Shown: positions 1-11,529, counted from the first letter of the stretch. The stretch: DNA of 64,000 bases from Aedes albopictus (GCF_035046485.1 NC_085137.1:483284252-483348251); one strand, 5' to 3'. Made by a program: numbers and translations. Notes: generated by a model not told the origin, from the sequence alone.

Positions 1-296
1 TCTTATACTGTTAAACATTAAATTTACATTTTCATGAATAGTACATATGCATACATTATGTATACGAGTAGAATCAAGTAAAATACAATGCTTTGGTCGC
101 AACTGTGTAAATACTGTGAAACCAATATTCACAGTTTTGTACATATCTACAAAAATCATATGAGCCTCTTTGAGCGACATCATCAAAAGTCGTTTTTGAA
201 CTTGTTGTTTTTTTCCATTTCGAACCTCAGAAACAAAATCATTTGTTCCTGGCATTGGCCTGCTGATATCATTATCATCAAAAAATTCTCTTACTA

Positions 297-490
297 CAGT
301 CGAACCTCCATGAGTCGATGTTCCTTGACTCGATATCGACTCATGGAGGTAAATTTTTCCATATTGAAAAATTATTTCTGGGTTACTATGATGGTCCCTC
401 TAAAATGCCTCCAAAAGGATTTCTGTTCCACTACTCGATATTTCCATGAGTCGATGGTCCCTTCGATATCGACTCATGGAGGTTTTACTG
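297..490. mobile_element. 194-bp MITE with TA target duplication inside the coding exon
   Basis: Terminal inverted repeats begin CAGTCGAACCTCCATGAG on the left and CAGTAAAACCTCCATGAG on the right (reverse complement). TA flanks both ends (295-296 and 491-492). There is an internal second copy of the CATGAGTCGAT motif. The TA duplication and CAGT ends fit a Tc1/mariner/pogo-type non-autonomous element. Deleting the element plus one TA restores the minus-strand reading frame of the gene around it. Confidence 0.8.
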
Positions 491-1188
491 TATTTGTTTT
501 GTATCGTCATCAATACCATGCCCCCTTCTTTTTTCGGTGGTACAAAGAATACCCTGTTCATAAACAAGATCCTTCACCTGCCTCGCCATATACATTGGTG
601 CGTTAAACTCTCTTGTGATTTTATTTACCGACCAAGACTTAGGAAGTACAGATAGTATTTTAATCTGTTCGCTTCTGTCAGTTGTAGGGTGATTGAACTT
701 ATCCTTTAACTGCATAATTATCTCGTCATACGCCTCCACTTTGCCAACATCCGTTGAATCTATTCCGAAGATATTTTCTCGAACTGCTTTCGTAATCTGC
801 AATGATTTGTTTATGCGATATTCCATACTTCTCATGTTTCTAGATGAGATTGGCGATAAACTCAATGTTTCAGCAATGGTATTAAACTTCTCAATATTAT
901 GGGGACCCTGTAGTTGATCTGTTGACGGAATTGACTCCAATGATGGAATAGATGGTACCATATCTGTAAGATAAAAGTTAAGGTTAACAATATAATAATG
1001 AATGCAGTGGAAAGTTAATGATAGTTATTTATGCAACGAGTTGCAAAAATGATTTTTTTTCGCACAAGTAGTACATTTATCCAACGAGGCTTGCCGGGTT
1101 GGATAAATACGAAGAATACTGAAAAATGTAGTTTTGCAACGAGCTGCAAAATGAGTTATATAAAAGAAGCTAACACGTTGAAGGCTTA

Positions 1189-1943
1189 AAGGGTGAGTCG
1201 TTAATTATTGTGCCACCCTACCTTCAAGTGATTCGCAAATTGTCTACAGTTAACGAAATGAAACCAAATTTTTACTGTAGTTTCGTATATGTATGTATTT
1301 CAACTTTTTGGTATAGGTTCAAATTTAGGATGCGTTTTAGTGAAATTCACGACATTTTCAATTAACGCCCTCCATGTGGACATGTTCAGGCTCAACTTGC
1401 AACAAATAATTAAAGCTCTCTGGTTCGTTTATGCGCATCGTGCCTGGTTTTCACCCAGCTCCAAGCTTATGTTTCACTGACAACCGTTCCAAAAACCTAT
1501 TGACGAACATTAAGATGATCCGATAATGTATAATCATCAATTGTTCCAAGGCGCTATACCATGAGTTTAGATTTTAGCATGTGATTGTACAACATCTTTT
1601 TTAGAACTGTGAACTAAATTTATTCTATATCGACATGGGCGAAACTATGATTTTTTGCCAGGGGGTGCACAACAAACAAATATTCATGAGTTCATCCATT
1701 CATCATTCATCGCCCCATATCTCACAGCAATGCATTCAAATTCTAGGGGGTGCCTGGCAACCCCGGCACCCCCGGTAGTTTCGCCTATGTATATCGAGCG
1801 AAATATCACTGATAACTGCTTAATTCATTTTATGTAAACAATAGACTCTAAGGAGAAACTGTACAAAATTTGGTTGATTTTGGTGAAGTAGGAAAAAAGT
1901 TACGTTAGTTTGAAAATGGCACAATAATTATCGACTCACCCTT
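1189..1943. mobile_element. 755-bp MITE in the intron, TA target duplication
   Basis: Inverted termini AAGGGTGAGTCG, extending imperfectly to about 27 bp (TTAATTATTGTGCC), lie at 1189 and 1943, with TA on both sides (1187-1188, 1944-1945). It has no coding capacity. It lies wholly within the intron of the minus-strand gene, just inside the splice donor. It contains a second, younger element. Confidence 0.6.
1634..1789. mobile_element. hAT-like MITE nested in the intronic MITE
   Basis: A 156-bp element has inverted ends CATGGGCGAAACTA and CATAGGCGAAACTA. It is flanked by a perfect 8-bp direct repeat TATATCGA (1626-1633, 1790-1797). The 8-bp duplication and CA-starting ends fit the hAT superfamily. 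The interior has GGGGGTGC motifs and no ORF of note. Confidence 0.75.
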
Positions 1944-2289
1944 TACTTACCCAGCTCATGTTCGATTTGTTGACCACTCGTTGACGGTTCTGGTTCTGGA
2001 ACATCATGATGTTGCTGCCCACTAAATGAAGGTTGCATAGTTTCGTCGTTTCCATCCGATCGGCGTTTTTTCGTATTCGGGCTTCTGTTGTGACTTATCA
2101 ATCCACGACATGACTCACAAATACTCATCGATTCGTCGATTTCATGTGTATATCCCATGGAATGAATTTTATCTATCAATCTTAATGACATGCCCCGTAG
2201 ATTATGACGGTTGCACTTTGGATTGTTTATTTTTGCACTGCACTTGAATTTTGATTTATACGATTGATCCATTACTTTTCAGAACTGCC

Positions 2290-3212
2290 TTTAATAACCA
2301 AAGAGAAGTAACACGTTGAATGATACCGATTCATTTTCTTGTTTTGTTCATATTTGCTTTAGGTACAACTCTTGATTTGTTTTTTTTTTCGATTAAGTAG
2401 TTCGAATCTAATAAATAGCCTTACCTAATATTAGGTAAGAACATGGGGTAGAAACGTTTGGGTAGAAATTACAGCAGCACGTATGAAATGCGTGTTCTAA
2501 TTGTATATTGTTTCGTACTTCTAGAGTGCTGCTGCGTGAATATGGGTGCATTGCATTGTCGCATATGACACAATAAGTTTCATTGCATTTGGAGATTACT
2601 AGATAACCTTCACTGGTTTAGTTTGTTTTTAAAAAAAGACACTGAAAAAATAATAATTTGGACATGAAAAAGTTTTTGTTAGAAAAACTTTTTTTGCTTA
2701 AAAGTGCCTATCTTGTGATGTATGGACGGTTGGTAGGGAACATAATTACCTGTCTTGAGACAAAATTTCATCAAAATCAAAAATGGTGTTTTTTTTTAAA
2801 TCAACTTTGAATTTTTAGAAATGATTTTTTTCAGTGTAGGGCTCATTTTGGATTTTTTTTAGTATTTTTTTCTTAAAATTTGACTTATTTTGTGATAATC
2901 ACCCATACAACACTTTTTTGTAGGAGTAGTCATTTTTTGATTAAAAACATTTTTAAAAAATCCATAAAAAAAGTTTAGCCCTTTTCAAAAGTCAGTCCAG
3001 ATAAATTTTGAAGAAACTAAGTATGCAAAGTGGCTTATCTAGTCTTGGTGTACATACCCAGAAAGTTTCATTGTAATCTGAGAGGGTGCTGCCAACTCCG
3101 AATACGATTTGGGGCGAAATTCGTCATATGTTTCAACGTTCCATGATCTCTAACAGGCTAATTTTCTGGAAAGTTTTTTAAAAAATTACTCATTTTGGTC
3201 ACTAACCTTTAC
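2290..3212. other. Gene-free AT-rich spacer
   Basis: No coding signal was found. CACTGAAAAAATAA near 2640 and ATTTTTTTCAGTG near 2830 could be the ends of an old MITE, but no target duplication is clear. Confidence 0.4.
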
Positions 3213-3232
3213 AAGACGGCACCTGTAGCTGT

Positions 3233-5954
3233 TATGCGCCTCCGCGGTGGCCGATCGAGCGGTTCACGCAAATGCTGGACCGCCTAACGACCGCGCCAAC
3301 AGGGCGAAGGCCGGTGGTAATAGCGGGTGACTTCAATGCCTGGGCTGTGTGTGGAATGGGGAAGCCGTTTCACGAACCAGCGGGGTCAGATCCTGCTAGA
3401 AACACTGGCCATCTTAGATGTCGACTTGGCTAATGTCGGTACCAAGAGTACCTATAGTCGAAACGGAGCGGAGTCAATTATTGACGTGACCTTTTGTAGT
3501 CCTGGCCTAACAAGTAGTTCGAACTGGAGAGTAGATGATGGCTACACTCACAGCGACCACCTGGCGGTTCGCTACAGTATCGACTACAATAACAGCAGAC
3601 AGCGGATAGAAGAAGAGGCGGCTAGGCCAAGGTCAAGCCCTCGTAGGTGGAAGACATCATACTTCGACGAAGAGGTATTTAGGGAAGCGCTCCGCCGTGA
3701 GCGAAACTTACTCGGTTTAGATGGCGACGAGCTGGTAGCGGTGCTCTCACGTGCGTGTGATGCGACCATGCCTAGGCGAGTCCACCCTAGAAATGGGAGG
3801 CCACCGGCGTACTGGTGGACCGACGCGATTGCGGACCTGCGCCGCGCCTGCCTACGGGCTAGGCGGCGAATGCAGCGAACACGATCAGAGGAAGAGCGAA
3901 ACGAACGGCGGGTGGTGTTCGCCGCTGCAAAAGCCGCGCTCAAGACCGAGATAAGAGCAAGCAAAAAGGCCTGCTTTGAGGGTCTCTGTCAGAGTGCCAA
4001 TACTAACCCGTGGGGTGACGCCTACAGGATCGTTATGGCCAAGACGAGAGATGTGATGGCTCCTACAGAGCAATCTCCAGAGATGTTGGAGGGGATCATT
4101 GGAGGACTTTTTCCGCGTCATGATCCTAGTCCTTGGCCTCCTTTCGTAGGACAGCCGGGGACTGGGGCTGGCGATGAGGAGAGGGTCACCGATGTGGAAC
4201 TTGCGGGGATAGCTAAGTCCCTTAGCGTAGGTAAGGCCCCAGGTCCGGACGGAGTTCCGAACCTGGCCTTAAAAGTAGCTATAGCAGAGGCTCCCGAGAT
4301 GTTCAGGTCTGCTATGCAGAAATGCCTGGACGAGGGAGTTTTCCCAGAAGCTTGGAAGAGGCAGAGCCTGGTACTATTGCCAAAGGCGGGGAAACCACCC
4401 GGAGACCCGTCGGCATATAGACCAATATGCTTGATTGACACGGCGGGGAAGGTGCTCGAAAAGATCATCCTCAATAGAATGTTGCGGTTCACTGAGGGCG
4501 TAAATGGTCTTTCGAGCAACCAGTTTGGCTTCCGGAAGGGGAGGTCCACCGTAGACGCTATCTTGTCGGTTACAAAAACCGCCGAGAAAGCACTTGAGCC
4601 TAAGAGGAGGGGAATTCGCTTCTGCGGGGTAGTGACTCTGGATGTAAGGAATGCATTCAATAGCGCCAGTTAGGCTGATATTGCCGATGCGCTCTTGCGT
4701 CTGGGGATACCGGAGTACTTGTACAAGATTCTCGGAAGCTACTTTCAGAATCGCGTACTAGTTTACGACACGGAGGTGGGTCGGAAGTGCTTTCACATAA
4801 CCTCAGGAGTCCCGCAAGGTTCCATCCTGTGTCCGGTGTTATGGAATGTCATGTACGACGAGGTGTTGAGGTTAGAGTACCCAGTGGGAGTGGTGATTGT
4901 CGGATTTGCCGACGATATTACGCTCGAGGTCTACGGTGAAACGATCGAGGAGGTAAAGTTGACTACCAACCACTCGATCAAGGTTGTGGAGGCGTGGATG
5001 CGGTCCAGGAAACTGGAGCTGGCTCACCACAAGACAGAGGTGACGGTTGTTAACAACCTGAAGTCGGAGCAGCAGACGGAGATCAGTGTAGGAGAGTGCA
5101 CTATCATGTCTAAGCGCTCTGTCAAACACTTGGGCGTGATGATCGACGACAAGCTTACCTTCGGTAGCCACGTCGATTATGCCTGTAAAAGAGCCTCCAC
5201 AGCTATTGCGGCACTGTCCCGGATGATATCCAATAGCTCTGCGGTGTACGCCAGTAAGCGCAAGCTTCTGGCTAGTGTTGCTACGTCCATACTTAGGTAT
5301 GGCGGCCTGGCGTGGGGCACCGCGCTAAGTACTAAATGCTACCGACGGAAGCTGGAAAGTACTTACAGGCTTATGTGCCTGAGGGTTGCGAGCGCGTACC
5401 GTACCGTGTCACACGACGCTCTCTGCGTCATTACTGGTATGGTGCCTATCAGCATTCTTATCAGTGAGGACATGGAGTGCTTCGAAATGCGCGGCACAAG
5501 AGGCATACGCAGGACTGCCAGGATGGCCTCTATGGTCAAATGGCAGCGCGCGTGGGACAGTTCCACCAAAGGAAGGTGGACCCATAGGTTGATACAGAGG
5601 GTAGATAGTTGGATTAATAGGCGCCATGGGGAAGTTACATTCCACCTGACACAGGTCCTTACAGGTCATGGTTGCTTCCGACAGTATCTACACCGTTTCG
5701 GGCATGCGGATTCTCCCGAATGCCCAGTGTGCAATGGTTCAGAGGAAACGGCGGAACACGTTTTGTTCGTGTGCCCGCGTTTTCGCACAATGCGTGACCG
5801 CATGCTTGCCACATGCGGGGAGGACACAACTCCGGACAATTTGGTCCAGAGGATGTGTAGGGATGAGTTTGGCTGGAACGCCGTTTCAACGGCTATTACC
5901 CATATCGTCTGGGAGCTACAGAGGAGGTGGCGCGTGGACTCGGAGAATGGCTAG
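3233..5954 (+). pseudogene. R1-type endonuclease/reverse transcriptase ORF2, two lesions
   Basis: Order: C-terminal part of the endonuclease (GDFNAWAVEWGSR, IDVTF, THSDH), reverse transcriptase (GKAPGPDGVPN, AYRPICLID, FGFRKGRSTVDAI, catalytic FADD near 4907), then a C-terminal zinc knuckle C-x2-C-x8-H-x4-C (CPVCNG...HVLFVC). These are typical of R1-clade elements. Two lesions are visible: a duplicated GTGT near 3350 shifts the frame inside NAWAVEWG, and TAG at 4671-4673 replaces the expected Trp after NAFNSAS. Downstream of the TAG the same frame stays open to 5954. The catalytic box is intact, so the copy looks fairly young but dead. Confidence 0.85.
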
Positions 5955-6670
5955 TCCAGATGCAGTACAAGAGGTGGTCCAGGAGGGGTTCGAAGTCGGC
6001 TTCGTAGGTCATACCGGTGCCCTGCGGTCGAGATCGACCCTTACAGCGATTAAGTGGCCGCGGAGAGGAAGTCCCGGTAGCGGTGCTGTCGTGGCGTCGG
6101 TCTACTGAGTTGGATCCGAGCCCGTGGTTGGAAAGGGGACCCCGGCAAGGGTCGGGGTAGGTGAGACCCTGCTGTCTGCATCCTACGGATGCATCTGATA
6201 GGGCCTGAAGGGTAGTGATACCCTTCCTTTGCGGGCAGGTCAGATCGGGTTGCATGTGGGCATCAGTTCTTGATGTCCGCTCAGCAGTAGGGCGCGGGCG
6301 GGGTTGACCCTGCCCGCCTTCCGAGGACAAAGGGAGTGGTGAGGACCACTCGGGAAACTGGCTAAGCGCCAGCATGTTACCGTGATGGACTCTCCAAAGC
6401 GAGTCATCGATGTTCGTTGCTGCAGGCTACGCAGCTAACCTTGAGGGTGCAATATGCACTAGCCCCTCTCTGAAGCAATACCTTCTTGGTGGTTCCGGAG
6501 AGACGTAGGGTTTGGCGACCATAGGAATGTGTTCAGTGGGTCGAGGAGAGAGTAGTCCTGGCTTCTACTATTGTAGTAGAAGACGGCCTCAGCCCCACAC
6601 TACCCTAACCTTCCTGTTAGGGTGTCTGTTTGCAGATTATCCCCCTATGGTTTAGAAGGAAAAAAAAAAA
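5955..6670 (+). other. 3' untranslated region and A-tail of the R1-like LINE
   Basis: GC-rich and without an ORF, ending in a 14-nt A-run interrupted once. It belongs to the element because the target duplication follows immediately. Confidence 0.7.
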
Positions 6671-7792
6671 AGACGGCGCCTGAAGCTGAAGACAATCAGA
6701 ATTTTCAAACCACTCAATTTCATATCTGTCAAACCATTTTTTTTTATTTTCTCTACAATATCATCATATATATGTGCATTGTGCATATTTCATCTAGTAT
6801 GTGAAACTACATGGCCCTGGATTAGTATGGCTTGGGTTTTCATCGAATTAAAGTTAATTTTATTACTATTTCAGCCATTTTGTTTTATGACCATTGGTCG
6901 CTCAGTTTATTGATACCCACTATTTAGGCTTAGTTCATCGATTCGAAGTTGGCTGTATCGGACGTTTCATGGTGACGACCAACCAGAAGTTGATGCGACA
7001 CGGCGGGGAGGATGTTCACCGAAACAGCCCATAGAGTTGAACACCACTACTGAGGCGCAGTCTGAGCTTCTACCTATTTCTAAAGGGGGTTCTGTAGCCA
7101 GCTTGAATGACAGGCAGAACTGAAGGGAGGCTAATACTACAACACGATAGACAGTGATGATAACAGTGAGACAGCACAAAAAATGTTGTTTACATGCAGG
7201 ATAGTAATTATACCTTATTGCTAATTTTGATATTTTCGCTTAACCGTAAGTTGTATTGCTGCCTTAATTAATTGAATTATATAAAACTTAAGAACTAAAA
7301 TTACAGGCTAAAACTTAACGCTAGATTACTCTGTTGTAAATCGGTAAAAGTACTTAACGGAGACTAAACTGTAAGTAGAGTGAATGAACTAGATTATCGA
7401 AACCTTTCCTAAATAAATTGAATTTCAGCTTGAGCTGATTACCACCTGAATCGGGATAAGTGTGTCTGCTGAGAGAACTCCGGAAATACCTTTTGCAACA
7501 ATGATATTTATTCGGGCAGTGGCCAGTCATCAGACCAGTAATTACCCTGAGATCTCTTTTGTTTAGATTCAATATGGACCTGGCTTTTTCTGCACTGGGT
7601 TTTATGAAGCTTTTCGCTTGCTTGGATGTATCCGTGGCATTCCAATTAGGTTCTACCGTGGACATTTCCCAAGTTTTTACCACACTCAGGAACTCCACAG
7701 AAAGGTTCAGGGCCTACAAAGCTTGAAGCCGCACTCTGTCTGGCTAAATTGTCGGCGTTTTCATTTCCCAGAATTCCACAATGACCGGGCAC

Positions 7793-9212
7793 TAGGGTGG
7801 CCCACACTTATATGAAATACAAAAATTTCGAAAAATGCCAAGTCTTACCTCCAAAACTAGTTGTTTTGGACTCCAAGAAGCTACGTTCAAAATTTGAGCA
7901 AAATCAATTAAGCCTAAGAGGGCGCTCAAAACGCTTGAAGTTTGTATGGGAAAACTTGGCTAAATGTATGCAAAAAATTTTAATTTTCGAGTTTTGCTAC
8001 TAGGTGGCGCTGTAAGCGGTCAATAAATAAACCCTTTGGTATTATTGTAGGTGACTATATGCCAAACAACTTTGTCGAAGACCGTAAAGTGATCCGACGG
8101 CTGTGAAAAAAGTTAAACCCTAGGCAAAGTGAGGCAAAGTATTGAGATTTCATTCATTGATATTATTCCTTTACATGTATTGGGAAAACAACAATTAAGT
8201 TTATCCTCACTTTACCTAGGGTATAACTTTTTTCACAGACGTTGGATCACTTTGCGGTCTTCGACAAACTTGTTTGGCATATAGTTACCTACAATAATAC
8301 CAAAGGGTTTGATTACACAGCGTAACAAAAATTAACTTTTTGTCTGTCTCAAGAGCAAACTTATGTGTCTCCGAAGGATTTTGGGCCGCTGAATCCGAAT
8401 CCGGGCTCAGATTTGCTCTAACACGTCACAATTTTGAGCTATATTTCAATTTATTGGGCAAAATATGCGATTTTGGGCTTTTTTGACTGCAAGCCATTAA
8501 GCAAGGAAATATTTTTTTAAGCAATCAAAAGGTTAATTGGTCAAATAACATCTAAATTAACGACTCATGCAAAATATTTCGTTTTACCAAATCGAATTTG
8601 ATAGTTTTAAGCGATTTATGTTAGGTACGATATTTCCCATATAAGTCACCCTCCAAAAGTTGCATGCAAGTTTTCATGCTAACATAAAATGCTTAAATCT
8701 ATCAAATTTGATTAGGTAAAACGAAATATTTTGCATGAGTCGTTAATTTAGATGTTAATTGACCAATTTATCCTTTGATTGCTTAAAAAAAATATTTCCT
8801 TGCTTAATGGCTTGCAGTCAAAAAAGCCCAAAATCGCATATTTTGCCCTATAAATTGAGGTATAGCTCAAAATTGTGACGTGTTAGAGCAAATATGAGCC
8901 CGGATTCGGATTCAGCGGCCCAAAATCCTTCGGAGACACATAAGTTTGCTCTTGAGACAAAAAAATGTTGCGCTGTGTTATTGAACGCTTACAGCGCCAC
9001 CTAGCGGCAAAATTCGAAAACTAAAAATGTCTGCATACATTTGGCCCAGTTTTCCCATACAAACTTGAAGCGTTTTGAGCGCTCCCTTAGGCCTAATCAA
9101 TTTTGCTCAAATTTTGAACGTAGCTTCTGGGAGTCCAAAACAACTAGTATTGGAAGTAAGACTTGGCATTTTTCGAAATTTTTGGTTTTTCATATAAGTG
9201 TGGGCCACCTTA
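7793..9212. mobile_element. hAT-like long foldback element, 1420 bp
   Basis: Inverted ends TAGGGTGGCCCACACTTA and TAAGGTGGCCCACACTTA are flanked by a perfect 8-bp duplication CCGGGCAC (7785-7792, 9213-9220). The arms continue as one long imperfect palindrome to a centre near 8640. There is no transposase. It inserted in the Gly-His joint of the RNase H WVPGH motif. Confidence 0.8.
8029..8310. mobile_element. Foldback MITE nested in the hAT-like element
   Basis: Inverted arms begin AAACCCTTTGGTATTATTG and run over 110 bp each (CCTACAATAATACCAAAGGG at the right). It interrupts only the left arm of the outer palindrome: the right arm reads GCGTTCAATAACACAGCGC without it, so it is younger than the outer element. 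Confidence 0.7.
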
Positions 9213-9802
9213 CCGGGCACCCAGTATAAAGTTACCTCGTTCCTACTGGCCAATTGCTTCAGAGAAATAATGCATTCCCACACTAGCTTTGATTGCCAAG
9301 TAAAAGCTCTTAGCGCATTTAGAGCCGCCTGACTGTCCGAAAAAATACAGATCTTGGCAAACCTATAATTTCTTTTCAGGCAAATGTTGGCACACTCTAG
9401 AATGGTTTGAACTTCCGCTTGAAATACAGTGGGACTGCATTCCATTGGTATAGCCGTACTGATACCAGGGCCAAAAACACCGTCTCCAGTACTTTCTCTT
9501 ATCTTGGACCCATCAGTATAAAATACAATAGAGCCTGGACGTATACTTGGCCCACCAGCATCCCAAACATAGCAGCTTGGTTTCACCACTTTGAAGGGAA
9601 CATCATAGTTGGTCTTCGTTATCATCCAATCTTCTAGTGTTTTTATATCCATGTTTAATTTGAAGTCTTTGATGATCCTCAAATGTCCAACAAGATCCCC
9701 GTCTAGGACTTTATTGTAACGTATAAACTGCAGGGCACTTTTTGCCGCTTGTAGTTTAATAAATTGATGCAATGGCAGTATATTGAGAAGGGCATCCAAA
9801 GC

Positions 9803-10183
9803 AGCCACTTGTCATCCGAATTCTACCCCACAGTAAAAAAGCGAGCCAACATCTCTGACCCCCATTGTGCGTTGAACCCCATTTTGACAGCAAAAAGTTT
9901 GTAAACAGTATACTTTTCAGGACCAACACTTGAAAAGCGTGAAATATTTTTCACAACAAAAAATAAAATTTTCGAAAATACTAGGAGAATTATAAAAAAA
10001 TGTAATTCCTTTAGCTGAAATAAGTAATGATAAATAAAAACGTGTTCGAATTAGGATGTTTTTGGGGAATGCAAAGAACTTTTTTATTAAAGAAAAAATA
10101 TCACTCGTAAACTACGCCTAAATCAAATGTTTGACCTGAAACAGATGCTGACTTCAAATACATGGCCGAATCGCAGCCGGTTG
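9803..10183. mobile_element. 381-bp insert of unknown type with 9-bp target duplication
   Basis: ATCCAAAGC occurs on both sides (9794-9802, 10184-10192). Deleting the insert and one copy restores the LINE frame. No terminal inverted repeat, A-tail or pol III boxes were seen, so the class is unknown. Confidence 0.6.
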
Positions 10184-10889
10184 ATCCAAAGCAACTGATG
10201 GAGTGCTTTTCATTGCTCCTGTCATAAATATACTTGCTTGTCTTTGTAGCTTACTTAGCTTCTTTTGAGAGGTTACCTCATTTGTTTTGGGCCACCAAAC
10301 AAATGAAACATAAGTAATCTTAGGCCGCACTATTGCAGCATAGATCCAGTGAATCATGTTAGGTGTAAGACCCCAGGTTTTTCCTAAGGCTTTGGTACCC
10401 TTGATTAAAACATTGTTTAAATGTGAATTCAAATTCAGTCTTTTGTCCAAAGTTACCCCAAGATGTTTAACTTCTTCTGAGAACAGAATTTGAACACCAT
10501 CTAAAGAAGGTTCAGTAAGATTTATGTTTAACCTTCTAGTAAAAGGTACAATTACAGTTTTTGAAGGGTTTACGATTAATACCTCCTCTCGGCACCATTT
10601 GATGGTAACATTCAACGCAGATTGTAGTCGGCTAGATATTGTGTCGTCATATTTTCCACGTATCAGAATAGCTACATCACCTGCGTATCCTATAACCTCA
10701 AAGCCTGGATTGATGAGTATACATATCTAGATATATTTCATATTCACCACTGAGAATGGCATGGGAACTTTGCGATTGCAGCGCTGCCATGAAATTGCCA
10801 CTTGTGCTGCCATTTCAAATGACAGTTAAATTCCTTACACAGCTTCGTAACTGGACTTGGATATCTGTTCTCTGTGGTAGAATCATTAC

Positions 10890-11020
10890 TTGTTCTGTGG
10901 CTTCAGTAGGTCGGCTCCAGAGGCACGTTCTCCTCCATTTGGGAAATTTGTGCCATAAATTTCATCTCTCAATTTGTCATTTCGTGCCTTCTTATTACTA
11001 GTTTTTCCAGTATGTTTCAG
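10890..11020 (+). repeat. Degenerate SINE-like repeat
   Basis: It contains TCTGTGGCTTCAGTAGG (A-box-like), then AAATTTCATCTCTCAATTTG and TTACTAGTTTTTCCAGT. These match, in order, the SINE at 41.2 kb. The GGTCGGCTCCAGAGGCACG segment recurs at 12.9 kb. Confidence 0.5.
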
Positions 11021-11529
11021 ACATACCAGCTGGGCGTCTTATCCAGGAATAGAAAAACTGATTTTTTCAGATTTTCAGCACTTTTGAATAACTAAAATCT
11101 ATTTCGAAGAGATTTTTCTATGTCAGCTTTTGACAGCTGGGTAAATGTTTAACAGCTCCGACCAGCACAAAATCTGACGAGGAGTGATTCTACAGATTGC
11201 TCCCATGCAAACTTCAAATTGATTTTTAAATTTTCATGAATTTTAATTCCCGGAAACCATAATTCATGAAAATTTGGATTTCGGTCCAGGTTGGCGAGCA
11301 ATTCAGAATATGGAATTATCTCAACACCACCAATGAAGCCAATTTTGCATAGGCAACACATATTCTGCAAAATAAAAATGTCAATCAAATATCTGAGGAA
11401 ACATCTTCGTAAATTACAAGATATTTGGAAAAAAATGTTCCAAACTAGTTTGTTTTGCATAAGCGAGAATAAGGTAGTTTGAACAGGAGCCGAAAAGGTT
11501 GTTTTTCTTTTTTCATTTTAAATATTCTG

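Larger units (their letters stand above)
1..2272 (-). pseudogene. Spliced gene of an uncharacterised, probably transposon-related family, broken by a MITE
   Basis: Exon 1 is 2272-1951 (ATG at 2272; early CxxxxNxxxC/CxxC cysteines). A GTAAGT donor lies at 1950-1945 and a TTTATCTTACAG acceptor ends at 964. Exon 2 starts at 963 and joins in frame (split GAT codon). It reads to a TAA at 487-485 that is supplied by an inserted MITE. Beyond the MITE (294 down to 1) the same frame stays open and carries ISRPMPGTNDF, QKRLL, LRPKHC and CICTIHEN, then runs off the window. I recall a metazoan repeat family with this order (PKSW, then SRxxPG, then LRPxxC, then CxCxxHxN), but its name and function are unknown to me. 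The intron (1950-964) hosts nested MITEs. The split uses a standard GT-AG intron, so the ancestor was expressed or recently spliced. As it stands the product would stop near residue 266. Confidence 0.7.
3232..6670 (+). mobile_element. R1-clade non-LTR retrotransposon, 5' truncated
   Basis: The element starts inside the endonuclease (YAPPRWPIERF) and ends in an A-run at 6660-6670. A direct repeat of about 17 bp (AGACGGCACCTGTAGCTG against AGACGGCGCCTGAAGCTG) flanks it at about 3214-3231 and 6671-6687 with two mismatches, fitting target-primed reverse transcription with 5' truncation. The GC content is visibly higher than the surroundings. The 3' untranslated region is about 0.7 kb (5955-6659). 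Confidence 0.85.
6880..10722 (-). mobile_element. LOA/I-like LINE with RNase H, broken by two insertions
   Basis: Read on the minus strand: reverse transcriptase (10722-10193), connection (9793-9600), RNase H (about 9530-9213 and 7784-7650), C-terminal tail to 7354, and 3' UTR to about 6880. The 5' end is cut inside the RT. A 381-bp insert (9803-10183) and a 1420-bp hAT-like foldback (7793-9212) interrupt it. RNase H downstream of RT is known for the I/LOA group; the exact clade is an inference. Confidence 0.75.
7354..10722 (-). pseudogene. RT-RNase H polyprotein remnant
   Basis: RT motifs: GFEVIGYAGDVAI (the usual YADD has a GGT in place of the first Asp, 10680-10682), NPSKTVIVPFTRR, VKHLGVTLD, TWGLTPNMIHWIY, and QRQASIFMTGAMKSTP. 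RNase H: FYTDGSK, FQAEVQTI, IFSDSQAAL and YWVPG, which continues after the foldback as HCGILGNENADNLARQ. The tail contains LRVITGLMTGHCP. Removing each insert with one target-site copy gives SVALDALLNILPL and WVPGHCGILGN, so the reading frame was intact when the inserts arrived. The altered catalytic box means this copy cannot make active RT. Confidence 0.8.

Noticed and set aside
3584..4660. Long minus-strand ORFs opposite the R1-like LINE
   Set aside because: GC-rich shadow frames of the real plus-strand ORF2; no motifs.
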